NCBI RefSeq assembly: GCF_009363075.1
Contig: NZ_CP045293.1
Coordinates: forward strand, 930,001-994,000
Source: Paenibacillus guangzhouensis
GTDB taxonomy: Bacteria; Bacillota; Bacilli; Paenibacillales; Paenibacillaceae
Length of the DNA: 64,000 bases
Reading direction: 5' to 3'
Position numbers and translations under genes: made by a program. The notes under the pieces were generated by a model. That model saw only the letters and a list, made by a program, of their open reading frames with translations, made no database searches and was not told where the DNA came from. Positions within the stretch are counted from its first letter, which is position 1. Each line of letters opens with the position of its first letter. Shown piece by piece: positions 9,151 through 18,530 of the stretch.

Positions 9151-10080
9151 ATGCCGCAAGGATTAATTGTTAAGGCATTAAGCGGTTACTACTATGTTGA
9201 AGCGTCAGGTGAGCTGATTCAATGCCGGGCGCGCGGAATTTTCAAGAAAAGAGGCGTGTCGCCGCTCGTGGGTGACTACGTTGAATTTACGGTTACCGAG
9301 AACGGGGAGGGGATGGTCGATGAGATCTCCCCTCGCTCTTCGGAGCTTATCCGTCCGCCGATCTCGAATGTGGAGCAAGCCATTCTTGTCTTCTCCGTTC
9401 AAGAACCAGAGCTCAATCTACAGCTGCTCGATAAATTCCTCGTTCATATTGAACATGCAGGACTCGATGTCGTAATCTGCTTCACCAAGGAAGATTTATT
9501 AGCAGAGTCGGTAGCGGAGAAGGAGGCATCGGTTCGTGCCGTATCTATGGAACAAGAGCTAACACGGATCGAGGATGCAGAAGCGTTGTACCAACAGATC
9601 GGCTACACCGTCATCCGTACAAGCTCTGTAACGGGTCTGGGCAAGGACGAGCTGATGGCGCAGCTGACAGGTAAAATCAGCGTCTTCGCTGGTCAATCGG
9701 GGGTTGGCAAGTCTTCGATGCTGAATGCGCTCTTGCCAGGGCTTGCGCTTGAGACGAATCAGATCAGCATGCGGCTGGGCCGCGGGAAACATACGACAAG
9801 ACATGTGGAGTTGATCCCATTGCCAGATGGTGGATTTGTCGCGGATACGCCGGGATTCAGCCAGCTTGATTTCCTGGAACTGGGAGTTGAGGCTCTAGGC
9901 GATTGCTTCCGTGAGTTCCGGGAATATGCGGCAGGATGTAAGTTCCGAGGCTGTACACACATGCATGAGCCGGGCTGCAAAGTACTCGCTGCCAAAGAAG
10001 CAGGGGAGATTTCAGCGAGTCGGTATACGCATTACGAGCTGTTCTATAATGAAATGAAAGAAAAGAAGCGGAGGTACTAG
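9151..10080 (+). CDS. rsgA: Ribosome small-subunit-dependent GTPase RsgA
   Basis: Circularly permuted GTPase that tests and matures the 30S subunit. The order is an N-terminal OB fold (~1-65), then G4 (FTKEDL), G1 ([14 protein letters not shown]), G3 (DTPGFSQ), and a C-terminal zinc-binding domain with [14 protein letters not shown]. Length 309 aa is typical. ATG 9151 has AGGAGCGAG upstream. It sits between prkC and rpe, five bases before the latter, as in Bacillus (yloQ). Confidence 0.95.
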   Translation: MPQGLIVKALSGYYYVEASGELIQCRARGIFKKRGVSPLVGDYVEFTVTENGEGMVDEISPRSSELIRPPISNVEQAILVFSVQEPELNLQLLDKFLVHIEHAGLDVVICFTKEDLLAESVAEKEASVRAVSMEQELTRIEDAEALYQQIGYTVIRTSSVTGLGKDELMAQLTGKISVFAGQSGVGKSSMLNALLPGLALETNQISMRLGRGKHTTRHVELIPLPDGGFVADTPGFSQLDFLELGVEALGDCFREFREYAAGCKFRGCTHMHEPGCKVLAAKEAGEISASRYTHYELFYNEMKEKKRRY

Positions 10081-10084
10081 AAGA

Positions 10085-10747
10085 ATGAAACTTAAAATTG
10101 CTCCGTCCATTTTGTCTGCTGATTTTGCCAAACTGGGGGATGAAATTAAAGATGTTGAACGCGGAGGGGCTGACTGGATCCATGTCGATGTCATGGATGG
10201 CCATTTCGTGCCGAATATTACGATTGGTCCGTTGATTGTGGATGCCATTCGACCGCATACCACATTACCTCTTGATGTTCATCTCATGATCGAGAAGCCT
10301 GAACAGTATATTCCTGTATTCGCTAAGGCGGGGGCAGATTGGATTACCGTTCATGCTGAGGCATGTACGCATCTTCACCGTGTTATCCATATGATCAAAG
10401 AACTAGGGGTCAAGGCAGGGGTTGCTCTCAATCCAGCAACACCGTTGTCAGCGGTTGAGGAAATACTCGAAGATCTAGATATGGTCTTAATTATGACGGT
10501 GAATCCGGGTTTTGGCGGCCAGAGCTTCATCGAGAGCACGTTATCCAAAATTGCTAGACTGCGCAAAATGTTAGACGATCGCGGATTGCAGCATGTACAT
10601 ATCGAGGTCGATGGCGGTATTAACGAAGAGACCGTCGCGCGTGTGGTTCAAGCCGGAGCGGATGTGTTCGTTGCGGGCAGCGCGGTATTCGGACACCCAG
10701 ATCGTAAAGCGGCAATGGACCGTATTCGTGATTGCATGACAACGTAG
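10085..10747 (+). CDS. rpe: Ribulose-phosphate 3-epimerase
   Basis: Interconverts ribulose-5-P and xylulose-5-P in the pentose phosphate pathway. TIM-barrel signature segments are visible: [14 protein letters not shown] at the N terminus, the metal ligands in [12 protein letters not shown] and [12 protein letters not shown], the conserved [10 protein letters not shown], and EVDGGINEE near the C terminus. Length 220 aa is normal. GGAGGT lies 13 bases upstream of ATG 10085, inside the end of rsgA, so the two genes are coupled. Confidence 0.96.
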   Translation: MKLKIAPSILSADFAKLGDEIKDVERGGADWIHVDVMDGHFVPNITIGPLIVDAIRPHTTLPLDVHLMIEKPEQYIPVFAKAGADWITVHAEACTHLHRVIHMIKELGVKAGVALNPATPLSAVEEILEDLDMVLIMTVNPGFGGQSFIESTLSKIARLRKMLDDRGLQHVHIEVDGGINEETVARVVQAGADVFVAGSAVFGHPDRKAAMDRIRDCMTT

Positions 10748-10759
10748 GGAGTGACTTTC

Positions 10760-11011
10760 GTGACAGCATTGTGGTTAATCGTAACCAGTCTTATCTCGGG
10801 TATATTGCTCGGGACGTATACGTTAATGGCGTCGCCTGCGAACTTAATCTGTTCCTTGCTGGCGCTTGTGATTACGATTTATTTCTTCCGTAAATATGAA
10901 CGTCTTGCGATTCGGATTTGGTACGTGATTCTGTCGATTGTATTTTTTCTTCTCTTCATTGTGGTCATTACGATGATTCAGTTTGTGAAGGCGAATCCGA
11001 TCCCTGCGTGA
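10760..11011 (+). CDS. Small conserved-type membrane protein, unknown function
   Basis: An 83-residue protein with three hydrophobic segments: roughly LWLIVTSLISGILLGTY, ANLICSLLALVITIYFF and WYVILSIVFFLLFIVVITMI. A basic loop (RKYERLAIR) lies between the second and third. I do not recognise a named family. GTG 10760 is preferred over GTG 10751 because GGGAGTG lies six bases before it. It occupies the place that thiN holds in B. subtilis between rpe and spoVM, which may hint at a sporulation or envelope role, but that is inference from position only. Confidence 0.7.
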   Translation: MTALWLIVTSLISGILLGTYTLMASPANLICSLLALVITIYFFRKYERLAIRIWYVILSIVFFLLFIVVITMIQFVKANPIPA

Positions 11012-11130
11012 AAATTTAGTCTTCATTCTTACCACTCTTCTTTGGAATAGGGCATGCCGTTCCCGCATATGATGGTTACATAAGTGTGCGGGAGTGGGGG
11101 TTCTTTAGAAAATGTGTGGGAGGGTGGAGT

Positions 11131-11211
11131 ATGAAATTTTATACATTCAAGTTACCGAAGTTTTTAGGAGGCTTTGTAAAGGCGATTCTGAATACGTTCC
11201 ATAAGAACTAG
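11131..11211 (+). CDS. spoVM: Stage V sporulation protein SpoVM
   Basis: A 26-residue amphipathic peptide that marks the convex forespore surface, anchors SpoIVA and thereby starts coat assembly. The translation begins MKFYTFKLPKFLGG and ends in LNTFHKN, matching the B. subtilis peptide in length and in the KFYT, KLPKFLGG and C-terminal basic positions; the key Pro9 is kept. A strong Shine-Dalgarno sequence (GGAGGGTGGAGT) precedes the ATG. The neighbours rpe upstream and rpmB downstream are as in Bacillus. A GC-rich inverted repeat (TAGCGCG/CGCGCTA, 11209-11228) begins in the stop codon but lacks a T-run. Confidence 0.95.
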   Translation: MKFYTFKLPKFLGGFVKAILNTFHKN

Positions 11212-11331
11212 CGCGTCATCGCGCGCTAACCCGCGGTATCGTCTTCTTCATCCTGTGGTGGAGACAAGGCTCTGCATAGACAAGGCAATTGGAATTATGC
11301 ATGATGAAACTTATACAAGTTCTTTACATTT

Positions 11332-11361
11332 AAAAAAGCACCTGCGAACAGGTGCTTTTTG
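11332..11361. terminator. Terminator of rpmB, usable from both strands
   Basis: The stem AAAAAGCACCTG (11333-11344) pairs with CAGGTGCTTTTT (11349-11360) around a CGAA loop, with T-runs on either strand. It lies just after the rpmB stop and also faces spoVM transcription. Confidence 0.9.
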
Positions 11362-11380
11362 CTTATGAGTTTATCAGTTA

Positions 11381-11569
11381 TTATACGCGAGCTACTTTAC
11401 CGGATTTCAATGCGCGTGTGCTAACATAAACACGTTTTGGCTTGCCATCTACCAAAATACGAACTTTTTGAACGTTAACGCCCCAAGTGCGTTTGTTTTT
11501 GTTGTTTGCGTGGGAAACGTGGTTTCCTGTTTTTGGCGATTTGCCAGTTACGAAACATTTGCGAGACAT
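11381..11569 (-). CDS. rpmB: 50S ribosomal protein L28
   Basis: A 62-residue ribosomal protein starting [16 protein letters not shown]. The L28 signature continues with [18 protein letters not shown] and ends [14 protein letters not shown]. The zinc-ligand cysteine pairs of the C+ form are absent, so this is the zinc-independent form. The start ATG 11569 has AAGGGGGTG upstream; the reading frame extends 13 codons further but without support. The gene stands alone with its own promoter and terminator, opposite to the surrounding operon, as in Bacillus. Confidence 0.96.
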   Translation of the reverse strand: MSRKCFVTGKSPKTGNHVSHANNKNKRTWGVNVQKVRILVDGKPKRVYVSTRALKSGKVARV

Positions 11570-11617
11570 TGAGTACACCCCCTTGTTCGAGACACCTGCA
11601 TAAAACAATACTTATAT

Positions 11618-11647
11618 ATAATAGCATAGGCAAATTTACTACGTCAA
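11618..11647 (-). promoter_or_regulatory. SigA-type promoter of rpmB
   Basis: On the minus strand TTGACG (11642-11647) and TATTAT (11618-11623) are separated by 18 bases, ~50 bases upstream of the rpmB start. Confidence 0.65.
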
Positions 11648-11735
11648 CTCACCAAAAAAACTTTATTTATTTATCTTATCTATTATAGTACAATGTTGAT
11701 TAGTCCATAATACACAAAAAGGAGTGGAGAAGAGG

Positions 11736-12095
11736 ATGACTATTCAACTCAGCATGGAAAGTGGAAAAGTGTACATATCTGATGATGTCGTAGCGATCAT
11801 TGCAGGTTCTGCTGCTCTGGATTGTTATGGGCTGATAGGAATGGCTTCGCGCAAACAATTGAAGGATGGTATAGCTGAACTGCTCGGCCGCGAGAATTTG
11901 GCTCGTGGTGTTGAGATTCGTAAGGTGAATGACCAGGTTCAAATAGATTTATACATTATTGTCAGCTATGGCACGAAAATATCCGAAGTCGCTCATAATA
12001 TTCAAGTTAAAGTGAAATATGTGCTGAATGAAATTGTCGGAATTCATGTCGATGTGGTGAATGTGTTTGTGCAAGGCGTACGTGTAATAAGTTAG
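11736..12095 (+). CDS. Asp23/Gls24 family envelope stress protein (YloU-like)
   Basis: A 119-residue protein of the Asp23 (DUF322) family, whose members sit at the membrane and are linked to envelope stress. The family core is visible: GKVYISDDVVAIIAGSAALD, then CYGLIGMASRKQ and the C-terminal VDVVNVFVQGVRV. ATG 11736 is chosen because GGAGAAGAGG lies just before it; an earlier in-frame GTG (11724) is inside that purine run. It is 15 bases ahead of fakA, the same pairing as yloU-yloV in B. subtilis. Confidence 0.9.
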   Translation: MTIQLSMESGKVYISDDVVAIIAGSAALDCYGLIGMASRKQLKDGIAELLGRENLARGVEIRKVNDQVQIDLYIIVSYGTKISEVAHNIQVKVKYVLNEIVGIHVDVVNVFVQGVRVIS

Positions 12096-12110
12096 GAAGG
12101 GGAATACACC

Positions 12111-13853
12111 TTGAGGAAGTTTTCATTGGATGGGGCAGATTTTACAAGCATGGTCTTGCGGGGTGCGAATCAATTGCATCAGTATTCCGATCATGTCAAT
12201 TCATTAAATGTGTTTCCTGTCCCGGACGGAGATACAGGAACGAATATGAATTTAACGATGGCAGCGGGCGTGAATGCATTACGGGAGAAGAGCTCGCCGT
12301 CGTTAGGGAAGAGCGCTGAAGTGTTGTCCAAAGGACTTCTGATGGGCGCACGCGGAAATTCGGGGGTTATTCTCTCGCAATTATTCCGTGGATTCAGCAA
12401 GTCGGTCGCTTCGCTCGATTCCATCGATTCGAATCAATTTGCTGCCGCTCTGCAAAGCGGTGTGGATACAGCTTACAAGGCCGTCGTCAAACCTGTAGAA
12501 GGGACGATCTTGACGGTTGCCAAGGAGGCTGCCAAGCATGCGGTTCAAATGGCTCGCCGTATGACAGATATCGCGGAACTCATGCGTGAAGTGCTCCTGA
12601 AGGCAAACGAAGCTTTGGCGAACACGCCAAACCAACTGCCGGTACTGAAGCAAGTTGGCGTCGTGGATTCAGGAGGACAAGGACTTGTCTATATTTATGA
12701 AGGGTTCTTGCAAGCGATTGAAGCTGGCGAAGCAGCACATGCGGAAGTGCTGGCGCACCCTGCAACAGCAACATCAACTGTAGATCCGATGAAGAATATG
12801 GCGTCTGCGCAATCGCAATTATCGACAGAAGATATCGAATTTTTATATGATATGGAATTTTTCATTCAGTTAAATTTAGGAAAACCGCAAAAAGCATTCG
12901 ACGAGCACCAATTCAGGAAAGCGCTTGCGAAGAACGGAGACTCGATCATCGTGATCGCGGATCAAGAGATTGTGAAGGTTCACGTACACTCCAAGACGCC
13001 GGGTGACGTCCTGACGGAAGCGCTGCAATACGGCGAACTGGTTAAGATCAACATTCTGAATATGCGTGAGCAGCACCGTGATCTATTAGCGGATGGTGGC
13101 GATGTGACACCGATGCCGGAGCTGTATCCTGCAATTGATCATGAAGAGGTAGGAACTGTTGAGACGGCTGTTGAGCCTCCGGCAGATGAGCTCGCAGCGT
13201 ATGGCATGATCTCTGTCTCGATGGGACAAGGAATTTCTGACATCTTTACAAGTCTTGGCGTGGATGTCGTACTCTCAGGCGGTCAGACGATGAACCCAAG
13301 CACAGAGGATTTCGTGAAGGCGATTGAGTCCATTTCTGCGCAGCATATTTTGATTCTACCGAATAACTCGAACATTATTTTAGCGGCACAGCAAGCGAAG
13401 GAGCTTGTAACGGATCGCGAGGTGACGGTATTGCCTTCGAAGACGATTCCTCAAGGTCTTGCGGCAGCGTTTGCTTTCCAAGAAGACGAACCGGTTGAAG
13501 TGAATGTTGAAGCCATGGGACAAGCGATTTCACATGTTCAATCCGGTCAAGTTACGTATTCCATTCGGGATACGAGCCTAGACGGTCTTGAGATTAAGGC
13601 TGGCCACTATATCGGAATCCATAATTCCAAAATCGTCGCAACAACCGATTCCATTGTAGAGACATGTCAGGATTTGCTGCGTCAGATGATCGGCAGCGGC
13701 GATGAGATCGTCACGATCTTGGTCGGAGACGATGCAGAAGAGGAGACAACGGGGCAATTAACGTCATGGATGGCAGAGCAATTCCCAGATGCGGAAGTGG
13801 AGATTCATCCAGGCGGACAGCCAATCTATCATTATCTGTTCTCCGTAGAGTAG
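12111..13853 (+). CDS. fakA: Fatty acid kinase catalytic subunit FakA (DAK2, YloV)
   Basis: Phosphorylates fatty acids bound to FakB for use in phospholipid synthesis. The N-terminal DhaL-like nucleotide domain carries NVFPVPDGDTGTNMNLTM (metal-binding Asp residues) and GARGNSGVILSQLFRG. A middle domain and the C-terminal DegV-like domain (ISVSMGQGISDIFTSLGVD, then ILPNNSNIILAAQQ) follow. Length 580 aa fits the family. The start is TTG 12111 behind AAGGGG. The next gene encodes a DegV/FakB protein, the expected partner. Confidence 0.93.
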   Translation: MRKFSLDGADFTSMVLRGANQLHQYSDHVNSLNVFPVPDGDTGTNMNLTMAAGVNALREKSSPSLGKSAEVLSKGLLMGARGNSGVILSQLFRGFSKSVASLDSIDSNQFAAALQSGVDTAYKAVVKPVEGTILTVAKEAAKHAVQMARRMTDIAELMREVLLKANEALANTPNQLPVLKQVGVVDSGGQGLVYIYEGFLQAIEAGEAAHAEVLAHPATATSTVDPMKNMASAQSQLSTEDIEFLYDMEFFIQLNLGKPQKAFDEHQFRKALAKNGDSIIVIADQEIVKVHVHSKTPGDVLTEALQYGELVKINILNMREQHRDLLADGGDVTPMPELYPAIDHEEVGTVETAVEPPADELAAYGMISVSMGQGISDIFTSLGVDVVLSGGQTMNPSTEDFVKAIESISAQHILILPNNSNIILAAQQAKELVTDREVTVLPSKTIPQGLAAAFAFQEDEPVEVNVEAMGQAISHVQSGQVTYSIRDTSLDGLEIKAGHYIGIHNSKIVATTDSIVETCQDLLRQMIGSGDEIVTILVGDDAEEETTGQLTSWMAEQFPDAEVEIHPGGQPIYHYLFSVE

Positions 13854-13908
13854 ATCTTCGATCATTCGCATCGCGTATACCTAAGCCTTGATTAAGGAGG
13901 AATTAGAT

Positions 13909-14784
13909 ATGGGTCAAGTGCGTATTGTGACAGATAGTACCGGGGATATTCCCCGTGAGTTAAGAGAACAGTATCATATTCGAATGGTTCCGCTGAAAGT
14001 GCATTTTGGTGATGAGATGTACATGGATGCCGTGACGATTGAACCAGCACAATTCTATGATAAGCTTACGAGAGCGGAGAAGCTCCCGACGACGTCGCAG
14101 CCTTCTCCACTCGATTTTACCGAGGTCTATAAGCAATTGTTAATTGAACCGGAAACCGATATTATATCTATTCATTTATCTGCGGCGTTAAGCGGTACGT
14201 ATCAATCAGCAGTCCTCGCGAAATCGATGGTGGAGGAAGAGGACACTGCTAATGTCGGACGTGTAACCGTTGTGAATTCCAGATCCGCCTCCTATGGGTT
14301 CGGACAGATGGTTGTCCAGGCGGCAAGACTGGCCGAACAAGGGAAGTCGAAGGATGAGATTCTAGCCATGATCGCGAAATTTCAGCAGGAGCGTAAACTA
14401 TATTTCCTTCTCGATACGCTCGATTTCCTGCAGAAGGGCGGTCGGATTGGGAAAGCCTCTGCTGTACTTGGAACACTATTGAACATTAAACCGATTCTGT
14501 CGATTGATGAAGAAGGTGAAGTGCACGCTGTCGATAAGGTTCGCGGTCAGAAGAAAGCGATGGCGCGTGTCGTTGACATGTTCAAGAAGGATTTTGAAGG
14601 CAGACAAATACATATTGCTGCGGGGTATGCGACAGAGCGCGGCACGTTAGAAGAATTGATTGGTCTTATGCGTGAGCAATTCGATGTAGCTTCTGTGGAA
14701 TATACAACGATTGGCTCGGTCATCGGAACCCATACGGGTCCAGGTGTGATCGCACTCTTCGTGACCCCGGTGAATGAGGGTTAG
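13909..14784 (+). CDS. DegV family fatty-acid-binding protein (FakB type)
   Basis: A 291-residue DegV protein; the family binds a fatty acid in a closed pocket and presents it to FakA. Typical features are the N-terminal IVTDSTGDIPRELREQYHI, the LPTTSQPSP segment, the ISIHLSAALSGTYQSA motif and the C-terminal TTIGSVIGTHTGPGVIAL. ATG 13909 with AAGGAGG nine bases upstream is the clear start. Position directly behind fakA supports a FakB role; which fatty acid it prefers cannot be read from the sequence. Confidence 0.9.
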   Translation: MGQVRIVTDSTGDIPRELREQYHIRMVPLKVHFGDEMYMDAVTIEPAQFYDKLTRAEKLPTTSQPSPLDFTEVYKQLLIEPETDIISIHLSAALSGTYQSAVLAKSMVEEEDTANVGRVTVVNSRSASYGFGQMVVQAARLAEQGKSKDEILAMIAKFQQERKLYFLLDTLDFLQKGGRIGKASAVLGTLLNIKPILSIDEEGEVHAVDKVRGQKKAMARVVDMFKKDFEGRQIHIAAGYATERGTLEELIGLMREQFDVASVEYTTIGSVIGTHTGPGVIALFVTPVNEG

Positions 14785-14786
14785 CC

Positions 14787-16844
14787 ATGGAACAGTTAGA
14801 TTTGAAACAAATTTCATTACGTAAAGTTAGTGGCGTGAGTGCTCCGAAGGAATTAGAGCTTCACGCCTTTGGCATTTTATCGGTAGCAGATTTGCTCGAA
14901 TATTACCCCTACCGCTACGAGGACTATCGGCTAAGAGATTTAACCGAAGTGAAGGATGGCGAGAAAGTCACGGTGGAAGGGAAGGTTGCTAGCCCTCCCG
15001 TCGTATCTCGATTCGGCAAGAACAAGTCTCGCATGACTTGTAAAGTGATGATCGGTGATTTCCTAGTCACGGCAACGTGGTTCAATCGGCACTTCCTCCA
15101 GGAGCAGATCATTGCAGGTCGAGAGATTGTGCTTACGGGCAAGTGGGAGCAGAAACGGATGCAAATCACGGTCGCGGATTCGGAGTTCCCGGATCGCGGC
15201 GCCGGACGTAAGGGCACACTGCAGCCCGTCTATACGGTCGGCGGGAAGATCACGCAGACCTGGATGCGCAAGACGATGGTACAAGCTCTAACCCAGTTTG
15301 GGGCAATGATCGAAGAGGTGCTGCCTTATGATTTGGTTGAACGGTATCATTTCATGCCGCGTAAGCAAGCGATCGCGCTCATTCATCATCCGCAGAATAC
15401 CGAAGAAGGGCAGCAGGCCCGCAAACGGATGGTCTATGAGGAACTATTCATGTTCCAATTAAAGCTGCAGGCATTCCGAACCTTGACGCGAGAGCGGATG
15501 GACGGGATTGCGCACCAAGTCGAAAATCGGACGGTTCGCGAATTCGTGCGCAGCTTGCCTTTCGAGCTAACCGATGCGCAAAAGCAGGTCGTTACCGAGA
15601 TATTAAGCGATTTGCGCTCACCCAGCTGCATGAATAGGCTGTTGCAAGGAGATGTAGGGTCAGGGAAGACGGTCGTTGCTGCCATTGCCTTGTTCGCTAC
15701 GGTGCGGGCAGGGTATCAGGGCGCGCTCATGGTGCCGACGGAGATTCTCGCTGAGCAGCATATGCGGTCGTTGCAGAAGCTGTTCGAGCCGCACGGCATT
15801 CAAGTCGGTTTGCTCACGGGCAGCGTGACGGGGCGCAAGCGGAAGGATTTGCTCGCATCGCTGCAGATGGGCATGATCGATATTGTAGTCGGCACGCATG
15901 CGCTGATTCAGGAGGATGTATTTTTCCGTCAGCTGGGTCTGGTTGTTACCGATGAGCAGCATCGATTCGGGGTCAATCAACGGAGTGTACTGAGACGTAA
16001 AGGCATGAATCCGGATGTGCTGACGATGACGGCGACACCGATTCCGCGAACGCTCGCCATCTCTGCTTTTGGCGATATGGATGTCTCGACGATCTCGGAG
16101 CGTCCGAAAGGGCGCAAGCCGATTCAGACCTTCTGGGTGAAGCACAGCATGCTAGAGCGTGTACTGGGCTTCATACGCAAAGAAGTGGATCAAGGCCGCC
16201 AAGCCTATATGATCTGTCCGTTGATCGAAGAGTCGGAGAAGATTGATGTGCAGAATGCCATCGATTTGCATGTTCAGATTCAGCAAGCGCTCCCTCACTA
16301 CCTGGTAGGTCTTCTTCATGGTCGGATGAGCGCGCAGGAGAAGGAAGAGGTCATGCAGCGATTCAGTCGCAATGAAGTGCAGGTGCTGATCTCGACAACG
16401 GTCATTGAGGTTGGGGTCGATGTGCCGAACTCCACATTAATGATCGTGATGGATGCGGATCGGTTCGGCCTATCGCAGCTTCATCAGCTGCGTGGACGCG
16501 TCGGTCGAGGTGAACATCAATCCTACTGCATTCTGATCGCGGATCCGAAGTCGGAGGTCGGCCAGCAGCGTATGCAGGTCATGACGGAGACGGATGACGG
16601 GTTCGAGGTGTCGCGGCGCGATCTGGAGCTGCGGGGTCCGGGGGATTTCTTCGGGACGAAGCAGAGCGGCTTGCCGGAGTTCCGCCTCGCGGATATGGTG
16701 GCAGACTTCGCCGTGCTGGAGCAAGCGCGCGATGATGCAGCGAAACTCGTTAATGATGCGGATTTCTGGACGTCAGCGGCTTATATCGGGCTTCGCAAGT
16801 TCCTGCAGCGCGAACAAATTTTCCAAGGAGATTTGTTAGATTAG
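14787..16844 (+). CDS. recG: ATP-dependent DNA helicase RecG
   Basis: Branch-migration helicase that remodels stalled forks and Holliday junctions. The N-terminal wedge/OB domain (~60-160) is followed by a superfamily 2 motor: Walker A LLQGDVGSGKT, DEQH in VVTDEQHRFGVNQR, TATPIPRT, and the C-terminal DADRFGLSQLHQLRGRVGRG. Length 685 aa is standard. ATG 14787 lies two bases after the degV stop, with the Shine-Dalgarno sequence inside that gene's end. Confidence 0.96.
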   Translation: MEQLDLKQISLRKVSGVSAPKELELHAFGILSVADLLEYYPYRYEDYRLRDLTEVKDGEKVTVEGKVASPPVVSRFGKNKSRMTCKVMIGDFLVTATWFNRHFLQEQIIAGREIVLTGKWEQKRMQITVADSEFPDRGAGRKGTLQPVYTVGGKITQTWMRKTMVQALTQFGAMIEEVLPYDLVERYHFMPRKQAIALIHHPQNTEEGQQARKRMVYEELFMFQLKLQAFRTLTRERMDGIAHQVENRTVREFVRSLPFELTDAQKQVVTEILSDLRSPSCMNRLLQGDVGSGKTVVAAIALFATVRAGYQGALMVPTEILAEQHMRSLQKLFEPHGIQVGLLTGSVTGRKRKDLLASLQMGMIDIVVGTHALIQEDVFFRQLGLVVTDEQHRFGVNQRSVLRRKGMNPDVLTMTATPIPRTLAISAFGDMDVSTISERPKGRKPIQTFWVKHSMLERVLGFIRKEVDQGRQAYMICPLIEESEKIDVQNAIDLHVQIQQALPHYLVGLLHGRMSAQEKEEVMQRFSRNEVQVLISTTVIEVGVDVPNSTLMIVMDADRFGLSQLHQLRGRVGRGEHQSYCILIADPKSEVGQQRMQVMTETDDGFEVSRRDLELRGPGDFFGTKQSGLPEFRLADMVADFAVLEQARDDAAKLVNDADFWTSAAYIGLRKFLQREQIFQGDLLD

Positions 16845-16916
16845 TTCAATTGACAAGCTGCCTCCGCATATACTGGGGAATATTGCAGAAGTTGGTTCCT
16901 CAGGAGGTGTCTATTC

Positions 16917-17204
16917 GTGAGCTATGTCAAGTATGGGATTAGCCCGGATTTCGTAGAGCGGGTCAAGACCAAGACGAAAAATCCGCAAGTGAAGGACAAA
17001 TTGAAGAAAATGCTGGACGGCGTGAACAAACATGATCTTCAGGATCGGACGAAGGTTCGTCGACTCGTCAAATCAGCTGCGGTCATCCTGAATGAGAAAA
17101 TATCAGGGACGCAGGAAGACCAGATTGTTGCATTCGTTCTGGCACAGAAAATTGATCCGAATAATACGTTTCATCTCATTAAGCTGTGGGGGATGTTCCG
17201 TTAG
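16917..17204 (+). CDS. Stage VI sporulation protein F-like protein
   Basis: A 95-residue basic, helical protein starting MSYVKYGISPDFVERV with the C-terminal KIDPNNTFHLIKLWGMFR. This pattern corresponds to the Paenibacillaceae proteins named stage VI sporulation protein F, linked in B. subtilis (YjcC) to late coat assembly. The assignment is by memory of the family, not by a catalytic motif. GTG 16917 has AGGAGGTG nine bases upstream. It is a single-gene unit closed by a terminator. Confidence 0.72.
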   Translation: MSYVKYGISPDFVERVKTKTKNPQVKDKLKKMLDGVNKHDLQDRTKVRRLVKSAAVILNEKISGTQEDQIVAFVLAQKIDPNNTFHLIKLWGMFR

Positions 17205-17230
17205 GTTTGCTATACCCCGTTCTAGGGAAT

Positions 17231-17265
17231 GCCCGTACTTCGATTCTGGAAGGCGGGCTTTTTTT
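17231..17265 (+). terminator. Terminator after the SpoVIF-like gene
   Basis: GCCCG (17231-17235) pairs with CGGGC (17254-17258), extended by CTTC/GAAG inside, followed by a run of T residues. Confidence 0.8.
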
Positions 17266-17458
17266 ACCACTTCAGAAAGTTTAGTTTTTGTCATGCAACA
17301 ACTTATACTTTCTGATTGGCGGTCGCTCATCTTCGAAAAGCCTCGATAGAGGGTTTCTCATAAATATAAGGCTGGAGACGTTTTTCGCGATTTGGGCAAC
17401 ATATGCTACAATAGGAAGCGCGGATACATGATGTACGTACATACGGGAGGGATTTGAC

Positions 17459-18448
17459 GTGACAAGATTTCAAGCTTTTGTGATCGATCAACAAGATGAG
17501 GAAGTCATTACGCAAGTCAAGACGTTAACGATGGAAGATCTACCTGCTGGGGATGTCACCATTCGTGCTGCATATTCCAGTGTGAACTATAAAGACGGTC
17601 TGGCAACGCTGCCGGGCGGCGGCATTGTGAATCAATATCCCTTTATTCCGGGGATTGATGTTGCAGGGACGGTTGTCGAATCGAAGGACGAGCGGTTTGA
17701 AGAAGGCGATTTCGTATTGGTGACAGGATACGGGCTGGGTGTGTCCCATTTTGGTGGGTACAGTGAATATGTCCGAGTGCCCGGGGATTGGGTTGTGCAT
17801 CTTCCTGAAGGCATTACCCTGAAGGAGTCGATGGCGCTCGGTACAGCTGGGTTTACTGCTGCATTATCTGTACATAAGTTAGAGCAACAGGGTCTGAGGC
17901 CGGATCAGGGCGAGGTATTAGTGACAGGTGCTTCTGGCGGCGTAGGCAGCCTTGCCGTGGCGATGTTATCGAAGCTCGGTTATCATGTGGTAGCTAGTAC
18001 GGGCAAGTCGGAGGAGCATGACTTCCTGCGAAAATTAGGAGTGAAGGAGATCCTCTCACGAGAAGATGTATCGCCTGAGCAGATTAGACCGCTTAACAAA
18101 GCGCGCTGGGCGGCTGTTGTCGATCCTGTCGGTGGGAACACTCTTGCGCATGCGCTCAGTACGACCAAGTACGGCGGGGCTGTTGCGGTGAGCGGGATGA
18201 CCGGGGGGGCAGGATTCCCAGGCAATGTATATCCGTTTATTTTGCGCGGAGTACAGCTCATTGGGATCGATTCTGTCTATTGTCCGATGGAGGAACGACT
18301 GGCGATCTGGAGACGGTTAGGATCGGATCTGAAGCCGGATTTGCTGCTCGAGGAGATCGGACGTGTTACGACGCTTGCGCATTTGTCGCATGAGCTGCAG
18401 ATGATTCTGCAAGGAAAGCAGCGTGGACGGCTTATCGTAGCTTTATAA
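17459..18448 (+). CDS. AcuI/YhdH-type quinone oxidoreductase (acrylyl-CoA reductase family)
   Basis: A medium-chain dehydrogenase/reductase without zinc that uses NADPH to reduce an activated double bond; the subfamily includes YhdH/YhfP and acrylyl-CoA reductase AcuI. Signature parts are SSVNYKDGLATLPGGGIV, PGIDVAGTV, the NADPH-binding VTGASGGVGSLAVAML, and the C-terminal LIGIDSVYCPMEERLAIWRRL. Length 329 aa is typical. GTG 17459 has CGGGAGGGA upstream. It stands alone; the physiological substrate is not evident. Confidence 0.88.
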   Translation: MTRFQAFVIDQQDEEVITQVKTLTMEDLPAGDVTIRAAYSSVNYKDGLATLPGGGIVNQYPFIPGIDVAGTVVESKDERFEEGDFVLVTGYGLGVSHFGGYSEYVRVPGDWVVHLPEGITLKESMALGTAGFTAALSVHKLEQQGLRPDQGEVLVTGASGGVGSLAVAMLSKLGYHVVASTGKSEEHDFLRKLGVKEILSREDVSPEQIRPLNKARWAAVVDPVGGNTLAHALSTTKYGGAVAVSGMTGGAGFPGNVYPFILRGVQLIGIDSVYCPMEERLAIWRRLGSDLKPDLLLEEIGRVTTLAHLSHELQMILQGKQRGRLIVAL

Positions 18449-18530
18449 CTGACAGAAATCGACATGATATGGTGGACGGTCGACGGTTGTTCTGATACAA
18501 TAGAGGTAATTGGAAAATATTACGTTTGCG

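Noticed and set aside
11209-11228. GC-rich hairpin at the spoVM stop codon as a terminator
   Set aside because: It lacks a T-run; the rpmB hairpin further on is the better terminator for both strands.
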